A program made the position numbers and the translations under genes. 64,000 bases of DNA from Clostridium rhizosphaerae (GTDB taxonomy: Bacteria > Bacillota > Clostridia > Clostridiales > Clostridiaceae), in NCBI RefSeq assembly GCF_016765585.1, contig NZ_JAESWC010000009.1:186001-250000 (forward strand), read 5' to 3'. Below the pieces are notes generated by a model. The model saw nothing but the letters and a program-made list of their open reading frames with translations, was not told the origin of the DNA and ran no database searches. Numbering within the stretch: the first letter of the stretch is position 1; every line of letters begins with the position of its first letter. Positions 47,883-57,823 of the stretch are shown in pieces.

Positions 47883-49373
47883 ATGGACAGCATACAGAAG
47901 CTAATAGATACAAAAGAAAAGTCTAACCAAGGCGGAGGAGAGCAGAAGATAGAAGCTCAACATAATCTAAATAAGCTTACGGCAAGAGAAAGAGTAGAAA
48001 CTGTTATTGACAAAGGCTCCTTCATTGAAGTCGGTTCCTTAGAAGGGAAAAACGGCGGCGGCGTTATAACTGGCTATGGAACTGTAAATGGAAGATTAAC
48101 ATACGTATTTAGTCAGGATTATACTTCCAGTGGAGGAAGTATTAACTTAATAAACAGCAATAAGATATGCAGGATAATGGATATGGCTTTAAAGATGGGA
48201 GCGCCTATTATCGAAATTTATGATTCTGTAGGAGCAGATATATCTGAGGGAGTTGAAGTCTTAGGAGCCTATGGAAAGATAATTAGGAAAAATGCTGAAC
48301 TTTCAGGTGCCGTACCTCAAATAGCAGTTATAGCCGGAGCCTGTACTGGAACAGCAGCTATAAGTGCAGCAATGAGTGACTTTACCATAATGGTTGAACA
48401 CAGCGGGGAGCTTTACATAAATTCTCCAGATAAAATTGCTGAAGTGGAAGAGAATTACGTTAATATTAACATGTATGGAGATGCTGTAAGCGGAAGTAAG
48501 AATGGAACAGCTCAGCTTACTGCAAAGGATGATAAAGAGGCCCTAGAGGTTGCTAGAAGACTCATTGATTATCTGCCTTCAAATACTTTAGAACTTTCTT
48601 TAAATACTAATGCTGATGAATTAAGTGTTCCAGAAAGTGCTTTAGATGAGATATCAAAAGAAAAAAATTATGATATATATGAAATTTTAAATTATATAGG
48701 CGATAAAGACAGCCTAATAGAAATAAACGGAAATCATATGAAAGAAGTCTTAACAGGGCTTATGAAGCTGAATGGTATTACTATTGGAGTTATGGCTACA
48801 GATAAAATTGAAAATAATGAAGGCATATGCATTAAGGCTGTAGATAAGCTTACAAGGTTTGCAAAGCTTTGTAGTTCTTATAATCTTCCAATATTAAGTA
48901 TAGTAGACACAAAAGGCTTTAGAATTGCTTTAGATGAAGAAAGAAACGGCTTGGCGTTATCAGCTTCAAAACTTTTGTTTACACTTTCTGAAGCAAAGGT
49001 ACCAAAGGTTTCTTTAATAATAGGAGATGCCTTTGGAAGTGCATATATAACCTTAGCCAGTAAGGAAGCTGCTTTTGATATTACATACGCTTGGCCTAGT
49101 GCAAGAATTTCAATAGGAGAGCCTGAAGCTGTAATTAAGAGTATATATAAGGAAGAAATTTTAAGTTCAGATAAACCGAAGGATAAGGAGAAAGAAATAA
49201 TCGAAAAATACGGTGATGAATTTACGAATCCATATTTAGCTGCAGAAAAGGGTATTATAGACGATATAATCCTGCCTTCCGAATCAAGAATAAGATTATT
49301 TGCTGTAATTGATATGCTTCAAAGTAAAAGAGTGATAAGCTATCCTAAAAAGCATGGAAGTATTTTTATATAG
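47883..49373 (+). CDS. Biotin-dependent carboxyltransferase (methylmalonyl-CoA decarboxylase alpha-like)
   Basis: 496 residues from ATG 47883 with a perfect AGGAGG. Two crotonase-fold halves of the acyl-CoA carboxyltransferase family: KLTARERVETVIDKGSFIE, then IAVIAGACTGTAAISAAMSD and FGSAYITLASKEAAFDITYA. It moves carboxyl groups between an acyl-CoA and biotin. With the gamma and biotin-carrier genes that follow it forms a set like the sodium-pumping methylmalonyl-CoA or glutaconyl-CoA decarboxylases. The large membrane beta subunit that would pump sodium is not encoded here. A carboxylase role is also possible. Confidence 0.85.
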   Translation: MDSIQKLIDTKEKSNQGGGEQKIEAQHNLNKLTARERVETVIDKGSFIEVGSLEGKNGGGVITGYGTVNGRLTYVFSQDYTSSGGSINLINSNKICRIMDMALKMGAPIIEIYDSVGADISEGVEVLGAYGKIIRKNAELSGAVPQIAVIAGACTGTAAISAAMSDFTIMVEHSGELYINSPDKIAEVEENYVNINMYGDAVSGSKNGTAQLTAKDDKEALEVARRLIDYLPSNTLELSLNTNADELSVPESALDEISKEKNYDIYEILNYIGDKDSLIEINGNHMKEVLTGLMKLNGITIGVMATDKIENNEGICIKAVDKLTRFAKLCSSYNLPILSIVDTKGFRIALDEERNGLALSASKLLFTLSEAKVPKVSLIIGDAFGSAYITLASKEAAFDITYAWPSARISIGEPEAVIKSIYKEEILSSDKPKDKEKEIIEKYGDEFTNPYLAAEKGIIDDIILPSESRIRLFAVIDMLQSKRVISYPKKHGSIFI

Positions 49374-49390
49374 GGAGGTTGAAGGTAATA

Positions 49391-49696
49391 ATGGTTAGTT
49401 TTTTTAGCAGTTCAACTGGTATAGCTGTTTTAGCAATTGCAGCATTTGTGGTTATTTACTTTTTAGGACCGAATCGTAAAGAAACTGATATTAGTGACAA
49501 TGTAAATGATGAACAGATAGCGGTATCAAAAATAAGCACAGTACGTGAAGAAGAAAACAGACAGGAAGATTTAGAGGTTGTTGCGGTTGTTATGGGAGCT
49601 TTATCCGCTTATCTAGATACACCTGTATCAAAGCTTAGAATAAAGAGTATAAAAAGAGTTGAACAAAACGTTCCTGTATGGAGGTCAAAGCCCTAA
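49391..49696 (+). CDS. Decarboxylase gamma-type small membrane subunit (OadG-like)
   Basis: About 101 residues from ATG 49391, with GAAGGT just before it. One N-terminal membrane helix (about 8-25), a charged middle, then VVAVVMGALSAYLDTPVSKLRIK, typical of OadG/MmdD-like subunits that tether the complex. The last codons (..WRSKP and TAA) lie in the first copy of the 74-bp tandem repeat. The repeat therefore supplies the C-terminal residues and the stop codon, so the original C-terminus may have been replaced. Confidence 0.8.
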   Translation: MVSFFSSSTGIAVLAIAAFVVIYFLGPNRKETDISDNVNDEQIAVSKISTVREEENRQEDLEVVAVVMGALSAYLDTPVSKLRIKSIKRVEQNVPVWRSKP

Positions 49697-50136
49697 ATGG
49701 GCTTTGACGGGCAGATTGCGAGCGAGAGCGAGTGATCTAAGCTGCCCAGTGGGCGGAGCCAAAGCCCTAAATGGGCTTTGACGGGCAGATTGCGAGCGAG
49801 AGCGAGTGATCTAAGCTGCCCAGTGGGCGGAGCCAAAGCCCTAAATGGGCTTTGACGGGCAGATTGCGAGCGAGAGCGAGTGATCTAAGCTGCCCAGTGG
49901 GCGGAGCCAAAGCCCTAAATGGGCTTTGACGGGCAGATTGCGAGCGAGAGCGAGTGATCTAAGCTGCCCAGTGGGCGGAGCCAAAGCCCTAAATGGGCTT
50001 TGACGGGCAGATTGCGAGCGAGAACGAGTGATCTAAGCTGCCCAGTGGGCGGAGCCAAAGCCCTAAATGGGCTTTGACGAGCAGATTGCGAGCGAGAGCG
50101 AGTGATTTAGACTGCCCAGTGTTCGAGAGAAAGGAG
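49685..50136 (+). repeat. Six tandem copies of a 74-bp structured repeat
   Basis: Units begin at AAAGCCC at 49687, 49761, 49835, 49909, 49983 and 50057 (period exactly 74). Units 1-4 are identical over the repeat, unit 5 differs by one base (GAGAACGAG), unit 6 by several. Each contains hairpin 1 TCAAAGCCC / GGGCTTTGA (loop TAAAT; later units start with C for T), hairpin 2 GGGCAG / CTGCCC around GCGAGCGAGAGCGAGT, and in units 1-5 a small GGC-gga-GCC hairpin. Unit 6 instead ends GTTCgagaGAAAGGAG, the ribosome binding site of the biotin-carrier gene. The period is not a multiple of three and no protein is encoded. The 453-base gap holds nothing else. Confidence 0.95.
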
Positions 50137-50149
50137 AAGAGAAATTAAA

Positions 50150-50545
50150 ATGAAGAAATATTATGTAACTGTTAATGGAAATAGATATGAGGTTGAGGTT
50201 GAAGAGGTAATGGGGAATTTTGAGCCAGTACAGCCGCAGATAACAGAGTCTAAAGCTTTAAAGACAGAAGTTAAGCAGCAAGAAATCAAAAAAGAAACAC
50301 CTAAAGCAGCGCCTAAGGCAGTACCAGAAGGGGGCACAAAAATAAATGCTCCAATGCCAGGTACAATAGTTGGAGTTAATATAAAAGAAGGAGACAAAAT
50401 TAACAAGGGAGATTTATTATTTGTTCTTGAAGCCATGAAAATGGAAAATGAAATTGTTTCACCAGTTGATGGAACAGTTGTAAGTGTTCAAGTTTCAAAA
50501 GGGCAGAGTGTTAATACCGAGGATTTAATGGCAGTTATAGAATAG
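50150..50545 (+). CDS. Biotin carboxyl carrier protein
   Basis: 131 residues from ATG 50150, AAAGGAG 13 bases upstream. N-terminal beta segment (KYYVTVNGNRYEVEVEEV), Ala/Pro/Lys-rich hinge (about 40-65), then the biotinyl domain with the modified lysine K97 in LEAMKMENEI. It carries the carboxyl group for the carboxyltransferase encoded at 47883. The long repeat array separates it from the gamma gene, so its translation may be governed by that RNA structure. Confidence 0.92.
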   Translation: MKKYYVTVNGNRYEVEVEEVMGNFEPVQPQITESKALKTEVKQQEIKKETPKAAPKAVPEGGTKINAPMPGTIVGVNIKEGDKINKGDLLFVLEAMKMENEIVSPVDGTVVSVQVSKGQSVNTEDLMAVIE

Positions 50546-50558
50546 AAATATTTTTCTC

Positions 50559-50586
50559 TTGACAAATTGTTGCCAGGGTTTAAAAT
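50559..50586 (+). promoter_or_regulatory. Promoter of coaX-dus
   Basis: TTGACA (50559-50564), 16-nt spacer, TAAAAT (50581-50586), beginning 14 bases after the biotin-carrier stop. Confidence 0.65.
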
Positions 50587-50614
50587 TAAAGGCGTGAAAA
50601 AAGAGGTGTTAGAT

Positions 50615-51403
50615 ATGATTTTAGTTTTAGATGTTGGAAATACAAATATTGTTCTTGGTGTTTATGAAGGAAAGAATCTAATAGCAGACTGGAGACTGGC
50701 GACAGATCATAAAAGAACTGCGGATGAGTACGGTGTTCAGGTTATGCAGCTTTTTACTCAGAAAAAGCTTGAGCTTGATAAGGTTGAGGGTGTAATAGTT
50801 TCATCAGTAGTGCCTAACATTATGTATACAGTAGAACATATGGTGAGAAAATACTTTAATCAGACTCCCCTTGTAGTAGGCCCTGGCATAAAAACAGGTA
50901 TAAATATCAAGTATGATAATCCAAAAGAAGTTGGAGCTGACAGAATAGTTAATGCTGTAGCTGCACATGAAACTTATAATAGAGCTCTAATAATCATAGA
51001 TTTTGGTACAGCAACTACTTTTTGCGCTGTAACTAAAAATGGAGATTATTTAGGAGGGACAATTTGCCCAGGTATAAAAATATCGGCAGAGGCATTATTT
51101 GAAAAAGCAGCAAAGCTTCCTAGAGTTGAACTTGTCAAAACTCCGGGAGTTATTTGTAAAAATACTGTTACAAGCATGCAGGCCGGAATATTATATGGCT
51201 ATACAGGTTCTGTTGATTATATAGTAGAAAAGATGAAAAAAGAAATGCAGGACTATGGAGAGAGCGAGCCGCTTGTTATTGCTACAGGAGGACTTGCAAC
51301 TTTAATAAGCAAGGATTCAAAGCATATTGATAAGGTTGTTCCTTATTTAACTTTGGAGGGACTAAGAATTATTTATGATAAGAATAAAGAACAGGTGAGT
51401 TAA
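50615..51403 (+). CDS. coaX: Type III pantothenate kinase
   Basis: 262 residues from ATG 50615 with AAGAGGT upstream; the longer frame from 50567 would start inside the promoter. ASKHA-fold motifs: phosphate loop [54 protein letters not shown]. It catalyses the first step of coenzyme A synthesis. Its stop overlaps the ATG of the dihydrouridine synthase gene by one base (TAATG). Confidence 0.95.
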   Translation: MILVLDVGNTNIVLGVYEGKNLIADWRLATDHKRTADEYGVQVMQLFTQKKLELDKVEGVIVSSVVPNIMYTVEHMVRKYFNQTPLVVGPGIKTGINIKYDNPKEVGADRIVNAVAAHETYNRALIIIDFGTATTFCAVTKNGDYLGGTICPGIKISAEALFEKAAKLPRVELVKTPGVICKNTVTSMQAGILYGYTGSVDYIVEKMKKEMQDYGESEPLVIATGGLATLISKDSKHIDKVVPYLTLEGLRIIYDKNKEQVS

Positions 51404-52365
51404 TGAAGATCGGAAATCTTGAATTTAATAATAATGTGTTTCTGGCACCTATGGCAGGAGTTACAGATATAGCCTTTAGGGGGCTCTGCGTTGAGATGGG
51501 CTGCGGTCTTTCATATACTGAAATGGTTAGTGCCAAGGGACTTTATTATAAAAGCGATAACACAGAACAAATGCTAAGGGTTTCAGAAGAAGAAAAGCCT
51601 GTGGCAGTGCAGATTTTTGGAAATGATCCTTATATAATGGCTAAGGCCTGTGATTATTTTAATGATAATGATGACATATGTTTAATTGATATAAACATGG
51701 GGTGTCCAGTACCTAAGGTTGTAAAAAATGGTGAAGGCTCTGCACTTATGAGAAATCCTAAGCTTGCAGCTGAAATTGTCAGAGAAGTTAAAAAAGCTTC
51801 AAAAAAGCCCGTTACTGTAAAATTCAGGAAGGGTTTTAATGACAGAGAAATAAACGCTGTAGATTTTGCAAAGGAAATGGAACAAGCAGGAGCATGTGCT
51901 GTTGCTGTTCATGGAAGAACCCGAGAGCAGATGTATGAAGGGAAGGCAGATTGGGATATAATAAGACAAGTAAAAGAAAGTGTAAGTATTCCTGTTATAG
52001 GAAATGGTGATATTTTTTCTGCAGAGGCTGCTGTGCTGATTAGTAATTACACAAAGTGTGACGGCATTATGATAGCAAGAGGCGCTCAAGGGAATCCATG
52101 GATTTTTAGAGAAGTAACTCAGGCTTTGAGAGGGGAAGAAGTCACTTACCCTTCAGATCTTGAAAAAATAGATTTGGGTATAAGACACTTGAGCTTAGCG
52201 GTACGATATCATGGAGAACTTAAAGCAGTAAGAGAAATGAGAAAGCACATTGGCTGGTATATAAAAGGAATGAAAAATTGTACAGATATTAAAAATGAAG
52301 TTAATGCTGAAAAAACTGCACAAGGTGTAAAAGATATATTAAATAGATATAGAAATATACTGTAA
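51403..52365 (+). CDS. dusB: tRNA-dihydrouridine synthase (DusB-like)
   Basis: 320 residues. TIM-barrel FMN enzyme that reduces uridines in the tRNA D-loop. Signatures: [16 protein letters not shown] at the N-terminus, the active-site cysteine in [37 protein letters not shown], and [15 protein letters not shown] for FMN. It overlaps coaX by one base, an arrangement common in clostridia. Confidence 0.93.
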   Translation: MKIGNLEFNNNVFLAPMAGVTDIAFRGLCVEMGCGLSYTEMVSAKGLYYKSDNTEQMLRVSEEEKPVAVQIFGNDPYIMAKACDYFNDNDDICLIDINMGCPVPKVVKNGEGSALMRNPKLAAEIVREVKKASKKPVTVKFRKGFNDREINAVDFAKEMEQAGACAVAVHGRTREQMYEGKADWDIIRQVKESVSIPVIGNGDIFSAEAAVLISNYTKCDGIMIARGAQGNPWIFREVTQALRGEEVTYPSDLEKIDLGIRHLSLAVRYHGELKAVREMRKHIGWYIKGMKNCTDIKNEVNAEKTAQGVKDILNRYRNIL

Positions 52366-52420
52366 TTTTTAAAATATGTATGAATATAATAGCATTGTAA
52401 ATAATTATTAGAGGTTCATA

Positions 52421-53236
52421 ATGAAGCCTGTTATATATGTAAGTACCGACTTAAACAAGGCATATTATGATGACAGCTTTCTTGGTAGGATTAAGGATAG
52501 GTTTAGAATAAGGTTAAAAGGAGAGAGTTTTATAAAAGAGCTTGATTTAACTGTTGCTCATGTAAAACTCCCTCCTAATTTTAATAATAAAGCTTACCTT
52601 GGCAATATGGAGAAAGCTAAGAGTTTCATAAGGAAGCAAAGTGTGGAGCTTGCTCCAAAAACAGCTAGAAATTTGGATTTTAATATTTTAAATGAATTCC
52701 AAAGAAAACTTTTCGCTTATGGAGTAGTTAACAGTGTAAAAATACTCCTTAGAATAAGTCAAAAAAGTATTAAAACTTCCTGTATTGTTATTTATGATGC
52801 CGCAGACAAAGAACTTTATAATATAGTCTGCGAGCTTGCCAAGGAATGCAAATATTTTATACTGGTTTCAAAGGACATAAAAAGAACAAGAACCTTAAGT
52901 GACTACATAATAGCCAATTATGGCATATCCCCTGTTGTAACAGCTGATTATGATTATGCTGTAAGAGAAGCAGATTTTATAATAAGCTCAATGGAAATTG
53001 AAGCTAAGATACCAGTATGGTACATAAATAATTTGTTTATTCCAGATAATACATCCACAGTAATAAATGACGTAAGCTTTGCTGTGCCATGGGATATAAA
53101 TAATCTGGAATTTGGCTGTGAAGTGTTGGGAGCTATTTTAAATCAGATGCAGGAGAGAGATGTAGAGAAAGCACTTAGGTATAATGGAATTTATTTAGAT
53201 AAGGTTAAGTTTAATGAAAAAGTTATAGAAATGTAG
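52421..53236 (+). CDS. Conserved hypothetical protein between dus and greA
   Basis: 271 residues from ATG 52421, AGAGG upstream. It looks cytoplasmic, with no membrane segment. Alternating strand/helix segments (KTSCIVIYDAADKELYNIVC, KYFILVSKDIKRTRTLSDYI, EADFIISSMEIEAKIPVWYI) suggest a Rossmann-like fold. There is no complete nucleotide-binding glycine loop and I do not recognise the family. Its position next to tRNA-modification and transcription genes hints at a housekeeping role only. Confidence 0.7.
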   Translation: MKPVIYVSTDLNKAYYDDSFLGRIKDRFRIRLKGESFIKELDLTVAHVKLPPNFNNKAYLGNMEKAKSFIRKQSVELAPKTARNLDFNILNEFQRKLFAYGVVNSVKILLRISQKSIKTSCIVIYDAADKELYNIVCELAKECKYFILVSKDIKRTRTLSDYIIANYGISPVVTADYDYAVREADFIISSMEIEAKIPVWYINNLFIPDNTSTVINDVSFAVPWDINNLEFGCEVLGAILNQMQERDVEKALRYNGIYLDKVKFNEKVIEM

Positions 53237-53255
53237 AAGGCAAAATTGCTAGTTG

Positions 53256-53284
53256 TTGACATTATGAAAATGCTGTTTTATAAT
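53256..53284 (+). promoter_or_regulatory. Consensus sigma-A promoter of greA-lysS
   Basis: TTGACA (53256-53261), 17-nt spacer, TATAAT (53279-53284): both boxes match the consensus perfectly. Confidence 0.88.
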
Positions 53285-53368
53285 ATGTACTTAATGAATT
53301 AGCTTGTTTAGCTTACATGAATTATTGGGTAAGGGAATTATGATTATATTTTAGAAGGGGAGAAAGAA

Positions 53369-53851
53369 ATGAGTGATTCAAAAAAGTTTTTAATGACATA
53401 TGAAGGTGTAAAAAAGTTAGAGGAAGAATTAGAATATCTTAAAACAATAAAAAGAGTTGATATAAAAGAAAAAATAAAGGTTGCACGTTCTTTTGGGGAC
53501 TTAAGCGAAAATGCTGAGTATGATGAAGCTAAAAATGAACAAGCTTTTGTTGAAGGTAGGATTGCTCAGCTTGAAAATATGCTTAAAAATGCAACTGTAG
53601 TTGATGAGTCTGAAATTCCTAGAGATAAGGTTAGCGTAGGTTCTATTGTTAAGGTTAAGGATTTTGAATTTGATGAAGAAATGGAGCTTTCTATTGTTGG
53701 TTCTGCAGAAGCTGATCCTATGGAAAATAAAATTTCTAATGAATCACCAGTTGGAAATGCGCTTATAGGAAAAAAGGTAGGGGATGTAGTAGAAGTTCCA
53801 GTACCAGATGGAGTAAATAAGTACGAAATACTTGGAATAAGAACAGCTTAA
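53369..53851 (+). CDS. greA: Transcription elongation factor GreA
   Basis: 160 residues, usual length. N-terminal antiparallel coiled coil ([39 protein letters not shown]) with the acidic tip that enters the RNA polymerase secondary channel, and the C-terminal FKBP-like domain ([20 protein letters not shown]). It rescues backtracked polymerase by stimulating RNA cleavage. It is followed at 24 bases by lysS in one transcript. Confidence 0.95.
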   Translation: MSDSKKFLMTYEGVKKLEEELEYLKTIKRVDIKEKIKVARSFGDLSENAEYDEAKNEQAFVEGRIAQLENMLKNATVVDESEIPRDKVSVGSIVKVKDFEFDEEMELSIVGSAEADPMENKISNESPVGNALIGKKVGDVVEVPVPDGVNKYEILGIRTA

Positions 53852-53875
53852 ACAAACGAAGTGGAGGAAAGATAA

Positions 53876-55387
53876 ATGGCTAATGATGAATTAAATGTTC
53901 AGCAGCAGGAAGCTAAGTATAATGAGCAGGTAACGCTTAGAAGACAAAAGCTTGCTGATCTTCAAGCACAGGGGAAGGATCCATTTGATGTTTATAAGGT
54001 TAATAGAACTCATACATCACAGGAAGTTAAAGATAACTTTGAAAGTTTAGAAAACCAAACTGTTACTGTTGCAGGAAGACTTATGTCTAAGAGAGTACAG
54101 GGTAAGGCTGGCTTTTCACACATTCAAGACAGATTCGGAAGACTTCAAATGTATATAAAGATTGATGATGTTGGAGAAGAAAAGCTAAAGGAATTTAAAA
54201 CTTTAGATTTAGGAGACTGGATTAGTGTAACAGGTTTTGTATTCAAAACTAAAACAGAAGAAATTTCAGTACATATTAAGGATTTCCAGTTAATATCCAA
54301 GTCATTGAAGCCGCTTCCAGATAAGTGGCATGGTCTTAAAGACCCAGACCTTAGATATAGACAAAGAGAAGTTGATCTTATAATGAATGAAAATGTAAGA
54401 GAGACTTTTATTAAGAGAACTCAAATTATTAGATATGTAAGAGAGTTTTTAGACAATAGAGGATATCTTGAGGCTGAAACTCCAATACTTTCACCTATTG
54501 CTGGCGGAGCAGCTGCTAGACCATTTACTACTCATCATAACGCTCTTGATATAGATATGTATCTTAGAATAGCTACAGAGCTATATTTAAAGAGACTTAT
54601 CGTAGGCGGCTTTGAAAAAGTTTATGATATGGGCAAGAACTTTAGAAATGAAGGTATAGATATAAGACATAATCCAGAGTTTACTATGATAGAATTATAC
54701 GAAGCTTATGCTGACTACAATGATATGATGGAACTTATGGAAAACCTTGTAGCTTACGTTTGTCAAAAGGTTAACGGAACTACAAAGATAACTTACCAAG
54801 ATACAGAGATAGATTTAACTCCACCATGGAGAAGATTATCAATGGTGGATGCAGTTAAAGAATATGCCGACATAGACTTTACTACAATTAAAACTGATGA
54901 AGAAGCTCAGGCTATTGCTAAAGAAAAGCATCTTGAGTTTAAGAAAGAAATTAAGGACTGCACAAAGGCAGATGTATTAAATGGATTGTTTGAAGAATAT
55001 GCAGAACATCATTTAATTCAACCTACTTTCTTAATTGATTATCCAGTTGAGATTTCACCTCTTACTAAGAAAAAGAGAGGAAACGCAGACTTTACTGAAA
55101 GGTTTGAAGGATTCATCTTTGGAAGAGAAGTATGTAATGCTTATTCAGAGCTTAATGATCCAATAGTTCAAAGAGATAGATTTGAGCAGCAGGCTAAGGA
55201 AAGAGAGCTTGGAGACGATGAAGCTTATATGATAGATGAGGAATTTATGAGTGCTCTTGAAACAGGGATGCCTCCAACAGGCGGACTTGGAATAGGCATA
55301 GACAGAATAGTAATGTTCTTAACAGATGCTATTTCTATAAGAGACGTATTATTATTCCCAACAATGAAACCAATAGATAATAAATAA
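53876..55387 (+). CDS. lysS: Lysyl-tRNA synthetase, class II
   Basis: 503 residues. N-terminal OB-fold anticodon-binding domain ([20 protein letters not shown]), then the class II core: motif 2 [20 protein letters not shown] and motif 3 [15 protein letters not shown]. The lysine-specific [15 protein letters not shown] is present. No T-box leader is seen; the gene is read from the greA promoter and ends in a clear terminator. Confidence 0.96.
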   Translation: MANDELNVQQQEAKYNEQVTLRRQKLADLQAQGKDPFDVYKVNRTHTSQEVKDNFESLENQTVTVAGRLMSKRVQGKAGFSHIQDRFGRLQMYIKIDDVGEEKLKEFKTLDLGDWISVTGFVFKTKTEEISVHIKDFQLISKSLKPLPDKWHGLKDPDLRYRQREVDLIMNENVRETFIKRTQIIRYVREFLDNRGYLEAETPILSPIAGGAAARPFTTHHNALDIDMYLRIATELYLKRLIVGGFEKVYDMGKNFRNEGIDIRHNPEFTMIELYEAYADYNDMMELMENLVAYVCQKVNGTTKITYQDTEIDLTPPWRRLSMVDAVKEYADIDFTTIKTDEEAQAIAKEKHLEFKKEIKDCTKADVLNGLFEEYAEHHLIQPTFLIDYPVEISPLTKKKRGNADFTERFEGFIFGREVCNAYSELNDPIVQRDRFEQQAKERELGDDEAYMIDEEFMSALETGMPPTGGLGIGIDRIVMFLTDAISIRDVLLFPTMKPIDNK

Positions 55388-55404
55388 TTAATAATTAATA
55401 ATCG

Positions 55405-55441
55405 ATAAAGCGGTTGGCTTAGGCTGACCGCTTTATTTTTT
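55405..55441 (+). terminator. Terminator after lysS
   Basis: ATAAAGCGGT / ACCGCTTTAT (55405-55414 with 55427-55436), followed by TTTTT. Confidence 0.9.
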
Positions 55442-55556
55442 AAAACTCATGATTCGAGTTACTTCGACAAGCATAGTGTAGTAAAATGAATTTTGCATGT
55501 ATACTCTTACTGGTATGTGGAATAAAGTTACAATAAATGAGATTATTGGAGGAGAA

Positions 55557-57293
55557 ATGAATAATACAATTAAGTCATCAACAATACCTTACTTCAAACG
55601 ATTAAAAACGAAGATAACCGTATTATTTTTTATTATATCATTAATTATGATTAGTCTGCTTTCAAGTGCTTTGTATTTAATAAACTATAATATAACGACT
55701 AAAGGTCTTGTTCAAAGAGCTTCAGATATTTCAAAAAATACACTTGGATATATTGATGTTAAAGAGTTTCAGAAGCTAAAAATAAAAGAAGATGAACAAA
55801 AAGATTCCTATAAAAAGATGAGAGAAAGTCTTAGCGCTATTAGGGAGTTCAGTGGTGCAAAATATGTTTTTACAATGAGGAGAAATGAGGATGGAAAGTT
55901 CTCTTATGTTGTTGATGGATCTAAGGAAGAAGGTATGTCTCATATTGGAGATATAGAAGATATCAATAACAGATATGAAACTGCTTGGAATGGGAATATA
56001 TATACTGATAAGAAAATAAGGGATGAGGGAAAGTGGGGAATACTTATAAGCTCCTACTATCCTATAAAAGAAAATGACAAGGTGATAGGTTTTGTTGGTA
56101 TAGATTATGATGCAGAAGACACATATCTAGCTTTACATAAGTTTAGACTTACAGCTATACTTATATCTCTTGGAATAAGTTTAATTATAGCATTTTGCGG
56201 ATATCTTGTTGCAAGTTACGTCTCTAAACCAATAATAGAGATAGCCGGTATTGCAGAAAGTGTTGCTTCAAATGACTTGAATGTACGAAAGTTGAAAATA
56301 AGAGATAATGATGAACTGGGAACTTTATCTAAGTCATTTAACCTAATGATTGATAATATTAGAAAAATGATTAATAAAATGCAACGGACATCAGATGAAT
56401 TAGTACAAGCCTCGAAAATTATAGGACTTTCAACTCAAGAAATCGCATCTTCTAGTGAAGGAATTACAAGTCAAGTTCAACAGATTGCAGCAGGAGGCAC
56501 TGTACAGGCTGACGAGGCATCTAAAAGCTACGATTTAGTAAGTAATTTATCAACTAAAATTGAAGATATGAATGAAAGATTGGATATTACGTCTAATAAT
56601 ACAACAAATATGCAGGATGCAAATAGGCAAGGAACAATTGCTATTAGTAGTCTTGAAAATAATTTTGATAGGTATCTAGGAACAGCTCTAGAAGTAGCTT
56701 CAAAGGTAGAAGAACTTCACTTATCTTCAAAATCAATAGTTAGTATTTTAACAACAATTAATTCAATCGCTGAGCAGACTAATCTTCTAGCTTTAAATGC
56801 TGCCATCGAAGCTGCCAGAGCAGGAGAGCATGGAAAAGGCTTTGCAGTTGTATCAGAAGAAATAAGAAAATTAGCAGAGCAGGCAGCATTTTCTACTAAG
56901 GAAATTCAAGGTATAGTGGACAAAATTTCAAAGGATGTTTTAAATATAAGCAACCTTACTGTTGAATCTAAGGATTTGATATTTTATGTAAAGGATGCAA
57001 TAGATAAATCAAAGGAGTCATTAACTAATATAGAAGTATCAGCGACAGATACAGTAAATGAGATAAATAACCTGGACAATGATATAAAATACATTGAGAC
57101 CTTAAAAGAAAGAGTTTTAAAGTCTGTTCAAGATATGGCTGCTATTGCACAGGAGTCTGCTGCTGGAACTGAGGAAATCAGTGCTTCTTCGGAAGAACAG
57201 TCGGCATCAATAGAAGAGGTTCTATCTTCTATTGATAGCTTAAATGAAATGATAGAAGAATTAAACGATATGATTAAAGAATATAAGTTATAA
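55557..57293 (+). CDS. Methyl-accepting chemotaxis protein
   Basis: 578 residues from ATG 55557, which GGAGGAG precedes; an ATG at 55497 has no ribosome binding site. Helix 1 (about 15-38), an external Cache-like sensor (about 40-195), helix 2 (about 200-222), HAMP, then the cytoplasmic signalling hairpin with the near-invariant tip [20 protein letters not shown] and [18 protein letters not shown]. It passes ligand signals to CheA/CheW. The ligand is unknown. It stands alone between terminators. Confidence 0.93.
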   Translation: MNNTIKSSTIPYFKRLKTKITVLFFIISLIMISLLSSALYLINYNITTKGLVQRASDISKNTLGYIDVKEFQKLKIKEDEQKDSYKKMRESLSAIREFSGAKYVFTMRRNEDGKFSYVVDGSKEEGMSHIGDIEDINNRYETAWNGNIYTDKKIRDEGKWGILISSYYPIKENDKVIGFVGIDYDAEDTYLALHKFRLTAILISLGISLIIAFCGYLVASYVSKPIIEIAGIAESVASNDLNVRKLKIRDNDELGTLSKSFNLMIDNIRKMINKMQRTSDELVQASKIIGLSTQEIASSSEGITSQVQQIAAGGTVQADEASKSYDLVSNLSTKIEDMNERLDITSNNTTNMQDANRQGTIAISSLENNFDRYLGTALEVASKVEELHLSSKSIVSILTTINSIAEQTNLLALNAAIEAARAGEHGKGFAVVSEEIRKLAEQAAFSTKEIQGIVDKISKDVLNISNLTVESKDLIFYVKDAIDKSKESLTNIEVSATDTVNEINNLDNDIKYIETLKERVLKSVQDMAAIAQESAAGTEEISASSEEQSASIEEVLSSIDSLNEMIEELNDMIKEYKL

Positions 57294-57382
57294 ACAAAAG
57301 CTCTATAATAAGTAACTCTTTTATTATATAAACATACTATATAGAAGGACAAGCAAAGTTGTTTATAAGGAGGCAGTTATAT

Positions 57383-57706
57383 ATGAGCTATGGTTTTGGA
57401 TTTGTTGAGAATGTTCAAGATAACTTAGGACAAACTGTTAGTATATTCACTACAAGTGGTGGACAATCTGGTTCAGGTTTTACTGGAGTTTTAGCTAATG
57501 CAAATAATGATTTTGTAAGATTAGTTAATCAAATAGGTCAGGGACCAGGATGTGCTCTTGGAAATTGTTGTGACAGTTTTGGCGGGCATGATGGATATAA
57601 TGAGGCAGGAATGAATTGCGGTAGAAATATGTTAGGAACAGTGGTTGATATTCCATATAACAGGATGGCAGCCTTTGTCCATAATGCTGTAGGTTCACAC
57701 TGGTAA
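57383..57706 (+). CDS. Small conserved protein with Sm-like N-terminus and Cys-rich middle
   Basis: 107 residues from ATG 57383, AAGGAGG at nine bases. The first half (LGQTVSIFTTSGGQSGSGFT, then GVLANANNDFVRLVN) has the beta pattern of an Sm-like barrel, as in some spore-associated small proteins. A Gly/Cys segment (GPGCALGNCCDSFGGHD, NEAGMNCG) follows, then TVVDIPYNRMAAFVHNAV. I do not know its function; a spore-coat or surface role is a guess. A single-gene unit with its own terminator. Confidence 0.7.
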   Translation: MSYGFGFVENVQDNLGQTVSIFTTSGGQSGSGFTGVLANANNDFVRLVNQIGQGPGCALGNCCDSFGGHDGYNEAGMNCGRNMLGTVVDIPYNRMAAFVHNAVGSHW

Positions 57707-57710
57707 AAAT

Positions 57711-57750
57711 AAAAACTTCCTCTGAGACTAAACAGAGGAAGTTTTTTATT
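57711..57750 (+). terminator. Terminator after the small Cys-containing gene
   Basis: AAAAACTTCCTCTG / CAGAGGAAGTTTTT (57711-57724 with 57733-57746), with the T-run continuing. Confidence 0.92.
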
Positions 57751-57823
57751 CTCAATAATGTTGTAAAACTATCCGCTGTAGAAGTCAAATGAAAATTATT
57801 TTCAATTATTTTATTATAGATAC

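Noticed and set aside
49685-50136. CRISPR array
   Set aside because: Repeats are contiguous at 74 bp with no variable spacers, and no cas genes are nearby.
49685-50136. Protein repeat region
   Set aside because: The 74-bp period shifts frame in each unit and stops occur throughout; the conserved features are base-paired stems.
53852-53876. T-box leader for lysS
   Set aside because: lysS follows greA by 24 bases; there is no room for a T-box and no GGGTGGNACC-like motif.
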